A stretch of DNA of 64,000 bases from assembly GCF_013408095.1 (NCBI RefSeq), contig NZ_JACBZF010000001.1, positions 897,261-961,260 on the forward strand, read 5' to 3'. Source of the DNA: Novosphingobium marinum. GTDB taxonomy: Bacteria > Pseudomonadota > Alphaproteobacteria > Sphingomonadales > Sphingomonadaceae. Position numbers and translations under genes: made by a program. This document shows positions 1 through 9,402 of the stretch, one piece after another. The notes below the pieces were generated by a model, which saw only the letters and a program-made list of their open reading frames with translations, was not told where the DNA came from and made no database searches. Position 1 is the first letter of the stretch; every line of letters begins with the position of its first letter.

Positions 1-1761
1 GCCGGGACCGGCGGGGTCCATCCATTGCGCGACTTGCCGCGCTATCCTTTCGGCCATTTGCCGGTCTGGCCGCGAGAGCCAGCCTTGCGCCCCCTCCTCG
101 GGCTCGTCCTCCTCTTCCTCGTCGATTGCCCCCACGGGACGCCAAATCGCGACATAGCCGGGCCGGTCCTCTCCCTCGTGCTTCTGGGGCGCCTCGGGAA
201 GCCCGAATGCGTCGGCACCGATATTCGCAATCGCCGCGTCGACGAAGTCGAGCACCGTCTGCGCCGTCCGGAAGCTGCGGTCGAGCCCGTAGTCGCGCAG
301 TTCGCGGGCCCTGTAATTGCTACGCTGGCGCTCGGCGTTTTCCTTGGCACCCGCCATCGCATCGCGCACCCGCTGTTTTGCGCGCTCAAAATTTTCGGGG
401 CTGGTGCCCTGAAAGCGAAAGATCGCCTGCTTGTAATCGCCAACGACGAAGAGCGTGCGCATGACATCGCCGCGCTGGCCCAGGCCCGCGAAGAATTCCT
501 GCGTCAGGGCATCGATGATCCGCCACTGCGAGGCGTTGGTGTCCTGCGCCTCGTCGACGAGGATGTGATCGAAGCGCCGGTCGAGCTTATAGCCGATCCA
601 TTGCGCGTAGTCGGCGTCGCTGAGCAATGATGCGGCGATGCGAATCTGGTCGTCGAAGTCGATAAAACCTTCGCGTCGCTTCGCTTCGTCCCACGCAAGC
701 GCGAACGCACGCCCGAGCCGCAGGGCCGGCACGAGCCGCTCGGCAAGATCGAGCAGAGCCCGGGTTTCGGCCACGGCGGCGATGCACGCGATGACACGCT
801 CGCAGTGCGTGGCATATTCCGGGTCGATCTTGTCCTGCGAGCGTGTCGAGCGCGGCTTCCCGTCCTTGGTAAGGAAGACAGCGGCAAGCGCATCGAGGCC
901 CCTTCCCCGCGCCTCGGCATCGCCCGCGAGCCACCCGGCGATTGCGGCGGCGGCGTGCTGCCCGGTAGCGGCGCTCCACCCGGCGTTGATCTCCATGCAG
1001 CTCCTGAGCGAGGCCACATCGAACACGTCGTCTCCGCACAGCCCGGCAAGCTGCGATCGGTCGGCATCGGCAGGCAGCCCGAGAAGTTGCAGCACACGTG
1101 GCCGCAGCGGTTCCTGCCAGGCTCCCGGCCCGAACCACGCCTCGCGCGATTCGGCGCAGCGAAGGAGATAGGCCTCGACCGCGTCGGGACCCATGCGCAG
1201 CGACAGGTCCGCAAGCGCCGACGAAAGGCTGGGATCGGAAAGCGGTTCGCTCTCGGCCCTGACGAGAAGGTCCGCGAGCACCTGGCGCAACAGCACGATC
1301 CGGTCGCGATCTTCCATCGCCCGCGTACCCGGCGACAATCCCGCTTCGAGCGGGAAGGCACCGAGCAGCCACTGCGAGAAGGCATGGATCGTATCGATCC
1401 GCAGGCCACCGCCGGGACAGTCGAGCACCGACGCGAAGAGGGTACGCGCGCGGTCCTGCGTCGCAGGATCGATCGCGGCACCGATGGCCTGCAACTCCTC
1501 GGCAAGGCTTGTCGCGGGCAGTCGTACCCAGCGCGCGAGCCGTTCGTTGATCCGCGCGGCCATCTCGGTCGCCCCGGCCTTGGTGAACGTCAGGCACAGG
1601 ATTTGCGAGGGCTCGACACCCCGCTGCAGCAGGAGGCGCAGCACGCGAGAGGAAAGAACCTGCGTCTTGCCGGTACCTGCCGAGGCCGAAAGCCAGACGG
1701 TCTCGTCTGGTTCGACGGCACGCATCTGGTTGCCGTGGAGCGGGTGGACCTTGCCGCTCAT
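1..1761 (-). CDS. addA: AddA helicase-nuclease subunit, N-terminal part, cut by window edge
   Basis: UvrD/RecB-type ATPase and nuclease subunit of the AddAB double-strand-break resection complex. The 587 codons present stay open to the left edge, so roughly the C-terminal half, including the expected nuclease domain, is missing. Visible: Walker A SASAGTGKT at about residues 25-33, the LTFTKAGATEMAARI segment, Walker B VDEAQD near 402-407, then VVGDYKQAIFRFQG near 435-450 and SFRTAQTVLDFVD, all superfamily 1 helicase motifs. The ATG overlaps the addB stop as ATGA (1758-1761), so the two subunits are translationally coupled. The family assignment is firm; only the missing end is unknown. Confidence 0.95.
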   Translation of the reverse strand, partial: MSGKVHPLHGNQMRAVEPDETVWLSASAGTGKTQVLSSRVLRLLLQRGVEPSQILCLTFTKAGATEMAARINERLARWVRLPATSLAEELQAIGAAIDPATQDRARTLFASVLDCPGGGLRIDTIHAFSQWLLGAFPLEAGLSPGTRAMEDRDRIVLLRQVLADLLVRAESEPLSDPSLSSALADLSLRMGPDAVEAYLLRCAESREAWFGPGAWQEPLRPRVLQLLGLPADADRSQLAGLCGDDVFDVASLRSCMEINAGWSAATGQHAAAAIAGWLAGDAEARGRGLDALAAVFLTKDGKPRSTRSQDKIDPEYATHCERVIACIAAVAETRALLDLAERLVPALRLGRAFALAWDEAKRREGFIDFDDQIRIAASLLSDADYAQWIGYKLDRRFDHILVDEAQDTNASQWRIIDALTQEFFAGLGQRGDVMRTLFVVGDYKQAIFRFQGTSPENFERAKQRVRDAMAGAKENAERQRSNYRARELRDYGLDRSFRTAQTVLDFVDAAIANIGADAFGLPEAPQKHEGEDRPGYVAIWRPVGAIDEEEEDEPEEGAQGWLSRPDRQMAERIARQVAQWMDPAGPG

Positions 1762-4745
1762 GCCGCGCCTCCGTCTTCGCCGAGCCGGGTGAACCACTCG
1801 TCGAGCCGCATGAGCTGGTCGTAGTCGTTGTAACTGCCGACGTCGGGATTGAGCCGCGCGGTGAACGGGTCTTCGCCGAGAATCCACCGGTCCAGCGCAT
1901 CGTGAAGATAGGCTTCGGTAGCCGCCAGGAAATCCTCTTTGGCCACGCCGTCGGCGCGGGACGTGCGAAAGGGTTCGAAGCAAAATCCGAACCCGTCCTC
2001 GTCGCGCCGTTTGGGATCGCGGGAAAGCGACCAGTACTCGAAATCAACGGGCTCGCCGCGTACCTCCTCGAAGCCGTCTGCCTGCGCGATGAGACCGATC
2101 AGGCCAAGCTGGAGCGAGAAGCCTTCCTTGACCATGCGGCGAGTGGGCGGACTGCCGGTCTTGTAATCGACGATCGCGAGTGCGTCGTCGTGGAGCATGT
2201 CGATCCGGTCGGCGCGCCCGTGGATGCGTACTCCGCGCACGGTCATGTCGCCCCACGCCTCCGATGCCGCGACGGTGCGGCCCTCCTCGTCGCGCAGCCG
2301 CACGATTTCCCGGTCGATCCATTCGAGCGCACCGACCAGGCGCGGACGCCAGAGCGAGCGCATCAGCGGGTGAGCGCTCATCCGGTCGAGCACGTCCTCG
2401 GCAACGGTGACAAGTTCCCCGGCAGGATTGCCCTCGGCATGCCAGGCCTCGAGGATCTCGTGGACCGCGATGCCTTTCCACGCCGCCGTCGGCTCAGCGT
2501 CGAGGATGTCGAGCGACCGCAGGTTGAGGATCGAGGCCGCGTAGAACTGGTACGGATCGCTGCGCAGCCGGTCGAGGCCGGTGGCGGATATATCGACGAG
2601 GCGCTGCGCGGCGTTGGGGCGCGGTTCGGGCCGGGGATAGGAAGGAGCGGGCGCGGCATCGTCGATAGCCTGCGCAAGCCGCACCGCCTCGGTTTCGAGA
2701 TGAGCGGGGAGCAGGTCGCCGAGCAGCGCGCGAACGCGCAACACGAAACGCGAGGGGATGACCGGCCCGCCCTCGTCGCGTTGCGCGTGGCTTAGCACGA
2801 CTTCGGGCGCGCCCAGCGCGGCGGCCAGGTCGTGCGCGGCAAGGCCGGTGCGAAAATCGGCTCCCGGCACGCCGAGCGCGCGTAGTACGGCGGGCGGCAA
2901 AAGCGCGTCGGTCGGGGGGCTGGCTGGCCACACCCCTTCCACCAGACCGCCGCAAATGACGAGGTCGGCGCGGCTCATGCGCGCTTCGAGCAAGCCATAG
3001 ACGGAGACGCGCGGATGCCCGCCCCACGGGGGACGTACCGAAACGCGGTCCATCGCATCGCGCAGTACGGCCGCAAGGTCCGCAGGGGCAAGGCGCGTTC
3101 CGGCATCGCGGGCAGCTTCGCGCAAATTCTCGACAAAGGCTGAAAGCGACTTGCCCTGCGCTTCGCTCCACAGGCGATCACCGCACAAGGCCTCGGCCGC
3201 GCTGCACAGGGTTTCGATCAACTCGGCAAGTGCTGCCTCCTCGCCCAGCCCAAACAGCGGCGCAAGGATCGCGTCGACCTCCGCCCACCACGCTTCAAGC
3301 TCGTTTTCCGCCGCGAGAAGTCGCAGCGGAGCAAGGCCCGGCGCCGGCCTTGGCCCACGCAGCGCAAGGTCGAATTTGCGCGCATGGTCGAGCCATTGCG
3401 CCCGCCCCTCCCCGTCGCGAACCATCGGATGGACTAGTAGCGAGACGAGCGGAACCGGTGCCGCGCTCTCCGCCACCACTTCGGCAAGCAGCAGCAAGAC
3501 GCGCCCGGCAGCCGTCTGCGACAGCGGTCGTCCGCCGGTATCGTCGGCGACGATGCCCCAGCGCTGCAGGTGCGCCACCACCCGCGCGGCAAGCCCCCGG
3601 TCGGGCGTGACGAGCGCGACCCGCTTCTCCGGCTCGTCAAGCGCGCGCCGGATGAGGATCGCGATGGCCTGGGCTTCCTCGCCGGGGTGCGCCGTTTCCA
3701 TGAGGCGAACCGCCGAAAGCCGGCGTCGCTCGGCCGGAAGGTCGACCCAGCGCGCGCTCGCGGCAGGCGGCAGGAACAGGTTCGAAATCGCCTTGCTGCG
3801 CTCAGGCGGTGCCGCGGATACTCCCGCGCGATGCCAGGGCCGCACTTCCTCTCGCGCGATACCCATCCGGTTCAGCAGCAGCTTGAGGTGATATTGCGGG
3901 TGCGCGTTGCAGTCCCGCGTCCCGAACGGCGGGTCTCCAGCGGCTGCTGGCTTGCCTGCCGTCCCCAGCGCATCCCACACCTCTTCATCGAGCGAAAGGT
4001 CGAGATCGGGAAGGATCACCGCTCCCATGGGCAGTTCTGACACGACTCGCAGCAGGCGTGCGAGAGCGGGCGATGCACTGGTCACGCCGGCAGCGACGAT
4101 CGGATGGCCCGGCGGATCGCCGCTCCAGCTCCGCGCAGCCCCCTCGAACAGGAGATTGCGCCGTGCCGGCGGATCGACCTCCCCGCGTTCGGCCAGTTCG
4201 GCGAGCCAGTGGGCCTGCACCATCAGGAACGTGCGCGTGCTGTCCGTCCAGTGTTTCGCAACTTCGCTGACGATCCCCCTCACCCGTTCGGAAAGGAGGT
4301 CGTCGGGTGCGATACCCTCGACCAGCAGTCGGTCCATCGTGCGGGCGATCTCGAACGCCTGGCGAAGCAGGGCAGGACCGCTGGCCGCCGCATCGCCCTC
4401 GACTTCGCGCAGGATGGCTGCGAGCCTCAGCCAGCGCCGGGTCGGATCGGACGCAGGGGGAATGTCCGCGCCCGCCCCGAGCGGATCGAGCAACGGCCCG
4501 AGCGTCTCGTCGAGGTCGAGATCGCCCACGACGGCCATGCGCGGGAGCAAGAGCCCTTCACCCGAATGGCGCACGAATGCCTCGGTGACGGTCCGCACCG
4601 TTCGGCGGCTCGGCAAGAGCAGGGTCAGGCGCGCAAGTCCGAACCCCTCTTCGCGGTATCGGGGCACCAGACCGGCGACGAGGGCATCTGCAAAACCGCG
4701 ATGCGCGGCAATCGAATAGACCTGGGGACCGCGCGCCTCAGGCAC
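1758..4745 (-). CDS. addB: AddB, inactivated-helicase/nuclease subunit of AddAB
   Basis: Partner of AddA in break repair. I chose the GTG at 4745, with GAGGAG about 9 bases upstream, giving 995 residues; the open frame continues upstream only as Arg-rich out-of-frame read-through of murU. The N-terminus (SIAAHRGFADALVAGL, LTLLLPSRRTVR) is typical of AddB. The C-terminal RecB-like nuclease is recognisable by AVHEILEAWH near residue 765 and AIVDYKTG near 857, the PD-(D/E)XK active-site Asp and Lys. It overlaps murU by 8 bases upstream and addA by 4 bases downstream, in an operon starting at divL or tsaE. Confidence 0.93.
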   Translation of the reverse strand: MPEARGPQVYSIAAHRGFADALVAGLVPRYREEGFGLARLTLLLPSRRTVRTVTEAFVRHSGEGLLLPRMAVVGDLDLDETLGPLLDPLGAGADIPPASDPTRRWLRLAAILREVEGDAAASGPALLRQAFEIARTMDRLLVEGIAPDDLLSERVRGIVSEVAKHWTDSTRTFLMVQAHWLAELAERGEVDPPARRNLLFEGAARSWSGDPPGHPIVAAGVTSASPALARLLRVVSELPMGAVILPDLDLSLDEEVWDALGTAGKPAAAGDPPFGTRDCNAHPQYHLKLLLNRMGIAREEVRPWHRAGVSAAPPERSKAISNLFLPPAASARWVDLPAERRRLSAVRLMETAHPGEEAQAIAILIRRALDEPEKRVALVTPDRGLAARVVAHLQRWGIVADDTGGRPLSQTAAGRVLLLLAEVVAESAAPVPLVSLLVHPMVRDGEGRAQWLDHARKFDLALRGPRPAPGLAPLRLLAAENELEAWWAEVDAILAPLFGLGEEAALAELIETLCSAAEALCGDRLWSEAQGKSLSAFVENLREAARDAGTRLAPADLAAVLRDAMDRVSVRPPWGGHPRVSVYGLLEARMSRADLVICGGLVEGVWPASPPTDALLPPAVLRALGVPGADFRTGLAAHDLAAALGAPEVVLSHAQRDEGGPVIPSRFVLRVRALLGDLLPAHLETEAVRLAQAIDDAAPAPSYPRPEPRPNAAQRLVDISATGLDRLRSDPYQFYAASILNLRSLDILDAEPTAAWKGIAVHEILEAWHAEGNPAGELVTVAEDVLDRMSAHPLMRSLWRPRLVGALEWIDREIVRLRDEEGRTVAASEAWGDMTVRGVRIHGRADRIDMLHDDALAIVDYKTGSPPTRRMVKEGFSLQLGLIGLIAQADGFEEVRGEPVDFEYWSLSRDPKRRDEDGFGFCFEPFRTSRADGVAKEDFLAATEAYLHDALDRWILGEDPFTARLNPDVGSYNDYDQLMRLDEWFTRLGEDGGAA

Positions 4746-5457
4746 GCGCCAGCCACTCCTCGGTCGGCCTGATCGCCGCCGGTTCGCCGACCTCGAACCA
4801 CAGCCCGGTGTGCGCCGCGCCGAACAGTCGGCCCTCCTCGATCGCGCGTTGCCACAAGACGTTCGTCGAGAACGGTCCTTCCGGTGCATTGCGCATCAGG
4901 CGGTGCGACACGAGCTGTATCCCGGTGTATATGAAGGGCGCGATCCGGCCAGGCCTGCGCCGCGCGACCCTGCCCAACGGATCGAGGTAGAAATCGCCCT
5001 TCCCGCGATAGTTCAGCGCCCTGACATGCGAAACGACGAGCAGGAGCGCATCCATCCGCTCGGGATCCCATGCCGCGGAAAGCTCGGCGAACACGTTGCG
5101 CGGACCGTCGAGCCAGATATTGTCGCTGTTGAGACAGAAGAAGGGGTCGGGCAGCTGCGGCAGCGCCTTCGTCATGCCGCCGCCGGTTTCGAGCAGCAGC
5201 GCCCGCTCGTCCGAAGTCGAGGTTTCCGGGCCACGCTTGCGCTTCTCGAGGTGCGCCTCGAGCGCATCGGCTAGGTAATGGACATTGACGATGGCCTTCG
5301 GAATTCCCGCATCGTCGATCTGGTCGAGGCTGTAGTCGATAAGGGCCTTTCCTCCGACGCGCACCAGCGGCTTCGGAGTCGAGGCGGTGAGCGGTCGCAT
5401 GCGTTTGCCGAGACCGGCGGCAAGGACCATCGCGGTATCGCTGGCCAGCTTCGTCAT
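4738..5457 (-). CDS. murU: MurU-like N-acetylmuramate-1-phosphate uridylyltransferase
   Basis: Nucleotidyltransferase of 239 residues with the N-terminal signature VLAAGLGKRMRPLT and STPKPLV, which bind the nucleotide and sugar phosphate. In Pseudomonas and Caulobacter-type cell-wall recycling MurU converts MurNAc-alpha-1-phosphate to UDP-MurNAc, bypassing de novo synthesis and thus fosfomycin-sensitive MurA. The gene directly follows the AmgK-like kinase with an ATGA overlap, which is the main reason for preferring MurU over a generic hexose-1-phosphate nucleotidyltransferase. Substrate is inferred from family and neighbour, not seen in the sequence. Confidence 0.85.
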   Translation of the reverse strand: MTKLASDTAMVLAAGLGKRMRPLTASTPKPLVRVGGKALIDYSLDQIDDAGIPKAIVNVHYLADALEAHLEKRKRGPETSTSDERALLLETGGGMTKALPQLPDPFFCLNSDNIWLDGPRNVFAELSAAWDPERMDALLLVVSHVRALNYRGKGDFYLDPLGRVARRRPGRIAPFIYTGIQLVSHRLMRNAPEGPFSTNVLWQRAIEEGRLFGAAHTGLWFEVGEPAAIRPTEEWLARA

Positions 5458-6440
5458 TTACCGAATTCTCCGCCGTCGGCCTGCCGCAGCGCTTCCGGGA
5501 TGTTGGCGTCGAACCACTTCGCCACCGGGGCCAGCGCCGGATGCGCGAGATCGCGCTCGAGCAGGCGCCAGACGCGCGGAATGTAGTTCAGATAGCGCGG
5601 CTTTCCGTCGCGCTGGTTCAGGCGCACGAAGATGCCAACGATCTTGGCGTTCCTCTGCGCGCCGAGCCGCGCGTAGTCGGCAAGGAACGTCTCCCTGTCG
5701 CTGCCGGTCCGGGTCAGGTAGCGTTCGAGCATCCCCTGTTCGAGATCGGGCGCGACGTCGCGGCGGGCATCCTGCAACAACGAGACGAGGTCGTAGGCCG
5801 GGTGCCCGACCAGCGCGTCCTGGAAATCGAGCAGGCCCTGCTTCTGGAGCGCGCCGAGCAACATGATATTCTCGGCATGGTAGTCGCGCAGCACGGTTAC
5901 GCCGGGGCGCTGGCGCGGAAGCAACGGACTGAGCACTTCTTCCCAGGCGGCCGCGTAACCGGGACCGTCGACATAAAGGTTCCGGGCGGGACAATACCAG
6001 TCTACCAGCAGTTTCGCCTCGCGCTGGTACTCGGCAAGTCCGTAGGCCGTGAACGGTCCGGGAGGAAGCGTATGCAGTTCGACGAGGGCATCGACCGCCG
6101 TGCGGTACACCGCCTCCTCGTCGTCGGGCCACTGGTCGAGATAATCGCGCATCCGCGCCTCGCCGAAATCCTCGAGCAGGACAAGTCCGCGAGCGGGACT
6201 TTCGGCGAGGATACGCGGCGCGCGCATGCCGTTCTCGTCGAGCCACCGGGCGGCGCGCAGGAACGGTCGCGGGTCTTCCTCGGGCGGCGGCGCATCCATG
6301 AGCATCGCGGTCTCGCCATCGCGGCGGACGCGGAAATATCGGCGGAACGAGGCATCGCCCGCCAGCGGCTCGATCTTCGCGCCGGACCAGCCGGCCTTGT
6401 CGAGAAACGGCTCGATACCTTCGGGAAGGGTTACGGACAT
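5454..6440 (-). CDS. amgK: AmgK-like N-acetylmuramate/N-acetylglucosamine anomeric kinase
   Basis: 328-residue member of the aminoglycoside phosphotransferase fold. The catalytic loop reads LRDYHAENIML and the metal-binding segment LLDFQDALVGHPAYDLVSLL. Proteins of this kind beside murU and tsaE are the AmgK sugar kinases, which phosphorylate C1 of MurNAc released from recycled peptidoglycan; antibiotic resistance is not implied by the fold name. The ATG at 6440 lies inside the tsaE end (10-base overlap) and the stop overlaps murU as ATGA. The much longer open frame upstream is read-through of tsaE in another frame. Specificity is inferred from context. Confidence 0.85.
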   Translation of the reverse strand: MSVTLPEGIEPFLDKAGWSGAKIEPLAGDASFRRYFRVRRDGETAMLMDAPPPEEDPRPFLRAARWLDENGMRAPRILAESPARGLVLLEDFGEARMRDYLDQWPDDEEAVYRTAVDALVELHTLPPGPFTAYGLAEYQREAKLLVDWYCPARNLYVDGPGYAAAWEEVLSPLLPRQRPGVTVLRDYHAENIMLLGALQKQGLLDFQDALVGHPAYDLVSLLQDARRDVAPDLEQGMLERYLTRTGSDRETFLADYARLGAQRNAKIVGIFVRLNQRDGKPRYLNYIPRVWRLLERDLAHPALAPVAKWFDANIPEALRQADGGEFGK

Positions 6441-6892
6441 GGCAGGCGGCCTAGCCAATCGGGACCGGGTTCGACAATCGCAATCCGTCCCGTTTCCGCA
6501 CTTTTCGTCGCATGCTCGAGCCCAATCGAAAGGCAGGCTGGCTCGTGGCCGAAACCACCTGCATGCTCGGGCCACTCGGCCAGCATCGCCGCACCTTCGC
6601 GATAGTCGTCGAGGCCGAGCTGCTCGACCTCCCCGGGATGCGAGAGCCTGTAGAAGTCGGCATGGACGAGCGGCAGGCGTACTGCAGGCGGTTCGTAAAG
6701 CTCGATAATCGCGAAACTTGGCGACGGAACTTCGCCCTCGTGGCCCAGCGCGGAGACGATCGCCCGGGCCAGCGTCGTCTTGCCCGCGCCAAGTTCGCCC
6801 GAAAGTGCCACGACATCTCCGGCGCGAAGTTGCGCGGCGATGCCGGCACCGAACCGTTCCATCGCGGCAAGGTCGGGCAGCGAGACCTTCAC
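6431..6892 (-). CDS. tsaE: TsaE, tRNA t6A biosynthesis ATPase
   Basis: 153-residue P-loop ATPase required with TsaB, TsaC and TsaD to make N6-threonylcarbamoyladenosine at position 37 of ANN-decoding tRNAs. Walker A GELGAGKTTLAR lies near residues 32-43, followed by the family's PSPSFAIIELYE segment and LVHADFYRL. Length is normal for TsaE. It sits between the DivL-like kinase (ATGA overlap, 6889-6892) and amgK (10-base overlap), an order common in alphaproteobacteria. Well supported. Confidence 0.93.
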   Translation of the reverse strand: MKVSLPDLAAMERFGAGIAAQLRAGDVVALSGELGAGKTTLARAIVSALGHEGEVPSPSFAIIELYEPPAVRLPLVHADFYRLSHPGEVEQLGLDDYREGAAMLAEWPEHAGGFGHEPACLSIGLEHATKSAETGRIAIVEPGPDWLGRLPCP

Positions 6893-9243
6893 GGCAATTC
6901 GACGATCGCGGCGGTGCCCTCGCCCGGCTCGGACAGAAGTTCGAGCGTCCCGCCATGTGCCTCGACGAGCTGGCGCGCAAGCGGCAGGCCGAGGCCCTGC
7001 CTCCGTTCGACGGTGTGGCCGTCCGAGGCGACCTTCAGCCCGTCGAGAGCGCGCGCCAGCGTCTGTTCGTCCATCCCGCGCCCGTTGTCTGAGACGACGA
7101 TGCGCGCGACCTCGCCTTCCCCGGTATTTTGGCGCGATACGTCGAGCAGGATGCGCCCGCCCTTTGGCGTCGCCGCAATGGCGTTGTCGAGCAGGTGGCC
7201 GATGGCCCGCGCAAGCCGCCGCCTGTCTCCGGCGATCGCCCCTGCGGACTTGTCGCCGCGCAAGTCGAGCGTCAGGCCTGCCTCCCCTATGCGCTTCGCC
7301 CGCTCGCGAGCGAGGCTTTCGGCAAAGGGCATCAGTTCGATCCTGTCCTTGGCCAGCGGCAACATTCCCGCCTCGCTTTGCGACAGGTCGAGCAGGCTTT
7401 CGATCTGTTCGCCGAGACGATCGACCGACGAGAGGATCGCGCCGACATATTCCCGGCCGCTTTCGTCGAGCTCGCCGCCGATACCGCCTTGCAGCAGTTC
7501 CGCGAAGCCGCCGATCGAAGTGAGCGGCGTGCGCAATTCGTAGCTCATGTTCGCAAGGAAGCGCGTCTTTACCGCGTCGGCTTCCATCAGGGCCGCGTTA
7601 CGTTCGCGAAGGGCGGACTCCGCCTTTTGCGAATCGGTAATGTCGAGGACGGTGAGCAGGCCGTTTCCATCGGGTAGCGGAACGCCCGCGAACTCCAGCG
7701 TCCGTCCGTCCGCAAGGCCGATCCGGCCGCTGGTCTGCTTGCGGTCGAGTGTAGCGGCGCGGACGGCATCGCCCACGCCCCTGGCCGGCTCGCCTTCGGC
7801 AACGCGCGCGGCGATCTTGGCGAGCAGGTCCTCGACGTGCGGATGCGTGTCGAGAAATTCCTCGTCGAGGCCCCAGTCCGCGGCGAAGCGCCGGTTCCAG
7901 AGCTGCATCCTGCCATCGGGCGCAAAGACGGCGACCGATTCGAACAGGCTGTCGAACGTCGCCGTGCGCGTGCGCAGGAGCGTGTCGCGCATGGCGGACA
8001 GCCGCAGCTGCTCGGTCCGGTCCTCGGCGATGAGGAGCAATCCCCCGTCGGGCACCGGCTGCGCGACGATGCGCAGGTGCGTCCCGTCGGGGAGCGGCCA
8101 CGCTTCCTCCCGGGTTTCGCTCGAGGAAAACCAGCCGGCCTTCTCGCGCCGCCATTCGGGAAAGTCGCGCGCTTCGGGAACCCGGCCTTCGTCGCGCGCG
8201 ATGTCGAGGAAGCGTGCGAATTGCGGCGGGTCGAGCATGGCAGCGGGGGTCAGGCCGAAGATGCGCTGGAACGGGCGGTTGGCGAAGATCAGTTGCCGCT
8301 TGGCATCGAACTGCGCGACGCCCGCCGATAGCTGGTCGAGCATCGAGCGCTGGGCATCGCGGAATGCGCGGAACGAGCGGCCCAGTTCCTCCAAATCCTC
8401 GATGTCCACCGCGTATCCGGCGATCCCGTCGTCGCCCAGCGGCAAGTCGCTCACCCGCATGGCGCGGCGCTGGCCATCGATCGTCACGCTGACGATCCGC
8501 TCGATGGGCTGCTTCTGCTCCGATGCCTGCACGGCGACCTGGCGCGCGGTCAGGCCGTCGACGCTTTCGACGAGTTCGGTCTGCGCCGCGACAACATCTT
8601 CGGCACCGTCGCCCGCGACCGCCGCGACGTAGGCGCTGTTCACGAGCCGCAAGGCACCGTCCGGCGCCCGGAACCACATCGGCAGCGGTGCAGCCTCTAT
8701 CAGGGAGACGAGCGCGGTGAAGTCGCCTCGCGCCCGCGCCGCCTCCTCGCGCAGCTTGACCAATTCGCTTTCGCTGTCGCTGAAGTCGAAGACCCAGACG
8801 AGCGCGGCCCCGCCCGGCGAGACCTGCGGGTCGGCCAGGTGCCCGCGCAATGCAAGGCTGCGGCGCGAGCCGCGCGGCGTCGCCACCATGCGGAACGGCG
8901 CCGCAGTCCGCTGGGTACGGCGCACATTCTCGGAAAGCTCGGCAAGCTGCGCGGCGTCGAGGCCGCGCTTGCCGTCGTCGAGTTCGCTCAGGTAGCCGGG
9001 CACGTTGTCGAGCCCCAGCCAGTTGGCGAGTCTCTGAGGCGCTTCGATACGCCCGTCTGCGCGCACGAGCAGCGGGATCGCGGGCGATTCGTCGACCATC
9101 CGGCCAAGGCGCCGGGCATGGCGCTGCATGGCCTCGGTACGCCGCTCGCGGCGGCGCGCGGCGAGGAAGGCCCAGGCCGCCGCAAGCGTCCAGGCCGCCA
9201 GCAGCAGGCCGATCAGGACTATGGCCGTCTCGTCGAGATTCAT
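6889..9243 (-). CDS. divL: DivL-like PAS-domain kinase with Tyr in place of the phospho-His
   Basis: 784-residue sensor kinase. One membrane segment at about residues 8-28 is followed by several PAS-like regions (about 60-560), a HisKA dimerisation helix and a HATPase domain (N-box near LLDNAIAATPKGG, G1 SDNGRGMD, G2 RQGLGLPLA). The phosphoacceptor motif reads ANMSYELRTPLTSI: codon TAC at 7542-7540 puts Tyr568 where ordinary kinases have His. That substitution is the hallmark of DivL, which in Caulobacter binds DivK and controls CckA and hence CtrA. The neighbourhood (ahcY, tsaE, amgK) also fits. Kinase activity cannot be judged from sequence. Confidence 0.87.
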   Translation of the reverse strand: MNLDETAIVLIGLLLAAWTLAAAWAFLAARRRERRTEAMQRHARRLGRMVDESPAIPLLVRADGRIEAPQRLANWLGLDNVPGYLSELDDGKRGLDAAQLAELSENVRRTQRTAAPFRMVATPRGSRRSLALRGHLADPQVSPGGAALVWVFDFSDSESELVKLREEAARARGDFTALVSLIEAAPLPMWFRAPDGALRLVNSAYVAAVAGDGAEDVVAAQTELVESVDGLTARQVAVQASEQKQPIERIVSVTIDGQRRAMRVSDLPLGDDGIAGYAVDIEDLEELGRSFRAFRDAQRSMLDQLSAGVAQFDAKRQLIFANRPFQRIFGLTPAAMLDPPQFARFLDIARDEGRVPEARDFPEWRREKAGWFSSSETREEAWPLPDGTHLRIVAQPVPDGGLLLIAEDRTEQLRLSAMRDTLLRTRTATFDSLFESVAVFAPDGRMQLWNRRFAADWGLDEEFLDTHPHVEDLLAKIAARVAEGEPARGVGDAVRAATLDRKQTSGRIGLADGRTLEFAGVPLPDGNGLLTVLDITDSQKAESALRERNAALMEADAVKTRFLANMSYELRTPLTSIGGFAELLQGGIGGELDESGREYVGAILSSVDRLGEQIESLLDLSQSEAGMLPLAKDRIELMPFAESLARERAKRIGEAGLTLDLRGDKSAGAIAGDRRRLARAIGHLLDNAIAATPKGGRILLDVSRQNTGEGEVARIVVSDNGRGMDEQTLARALDGLKVASDGHTVERRQGLGLPLARQLVEAHGGTLELLSEPGEGTAAIVELP

Positions 9244-9326
9244 CGCGCCCGGCTATGCGTTGCCGGCCCTGCGATTACAATGGTCTGCACCGTCGCTGTC
9301 CGCCGGGACGTTGCCCAGATCGACGA

Positions 9327-9358
9327 AAGGCCCCTTCCGCCGGGACGGAAGGAGCCTT
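9327..9358 (-). terminator. Probable terminator of ahcY
   Basis: A 13-bp stem (one G-U pair) with a 6-base loop, arms at 9327-9339 and 9346-9358, lies about 45 bases past the ahcY stop. On the minus strand it is followed by only a short T run (TTT), so termination may be partial and divL may receive some read-through. Confidence 0.6.
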
Positions 9359-9402
9359 CGTATTCTCGCCTTTCCCGCACTGGGGGCAGGCTCGCAGCCG
9401 GA

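Noticed and set aside
5454..6440. Aminoglycoside resistance gene
   Set aside because: The fold is shared, but the fixed neighbourhood with murU and tsaE marks it as the AmgK sugar kinase.
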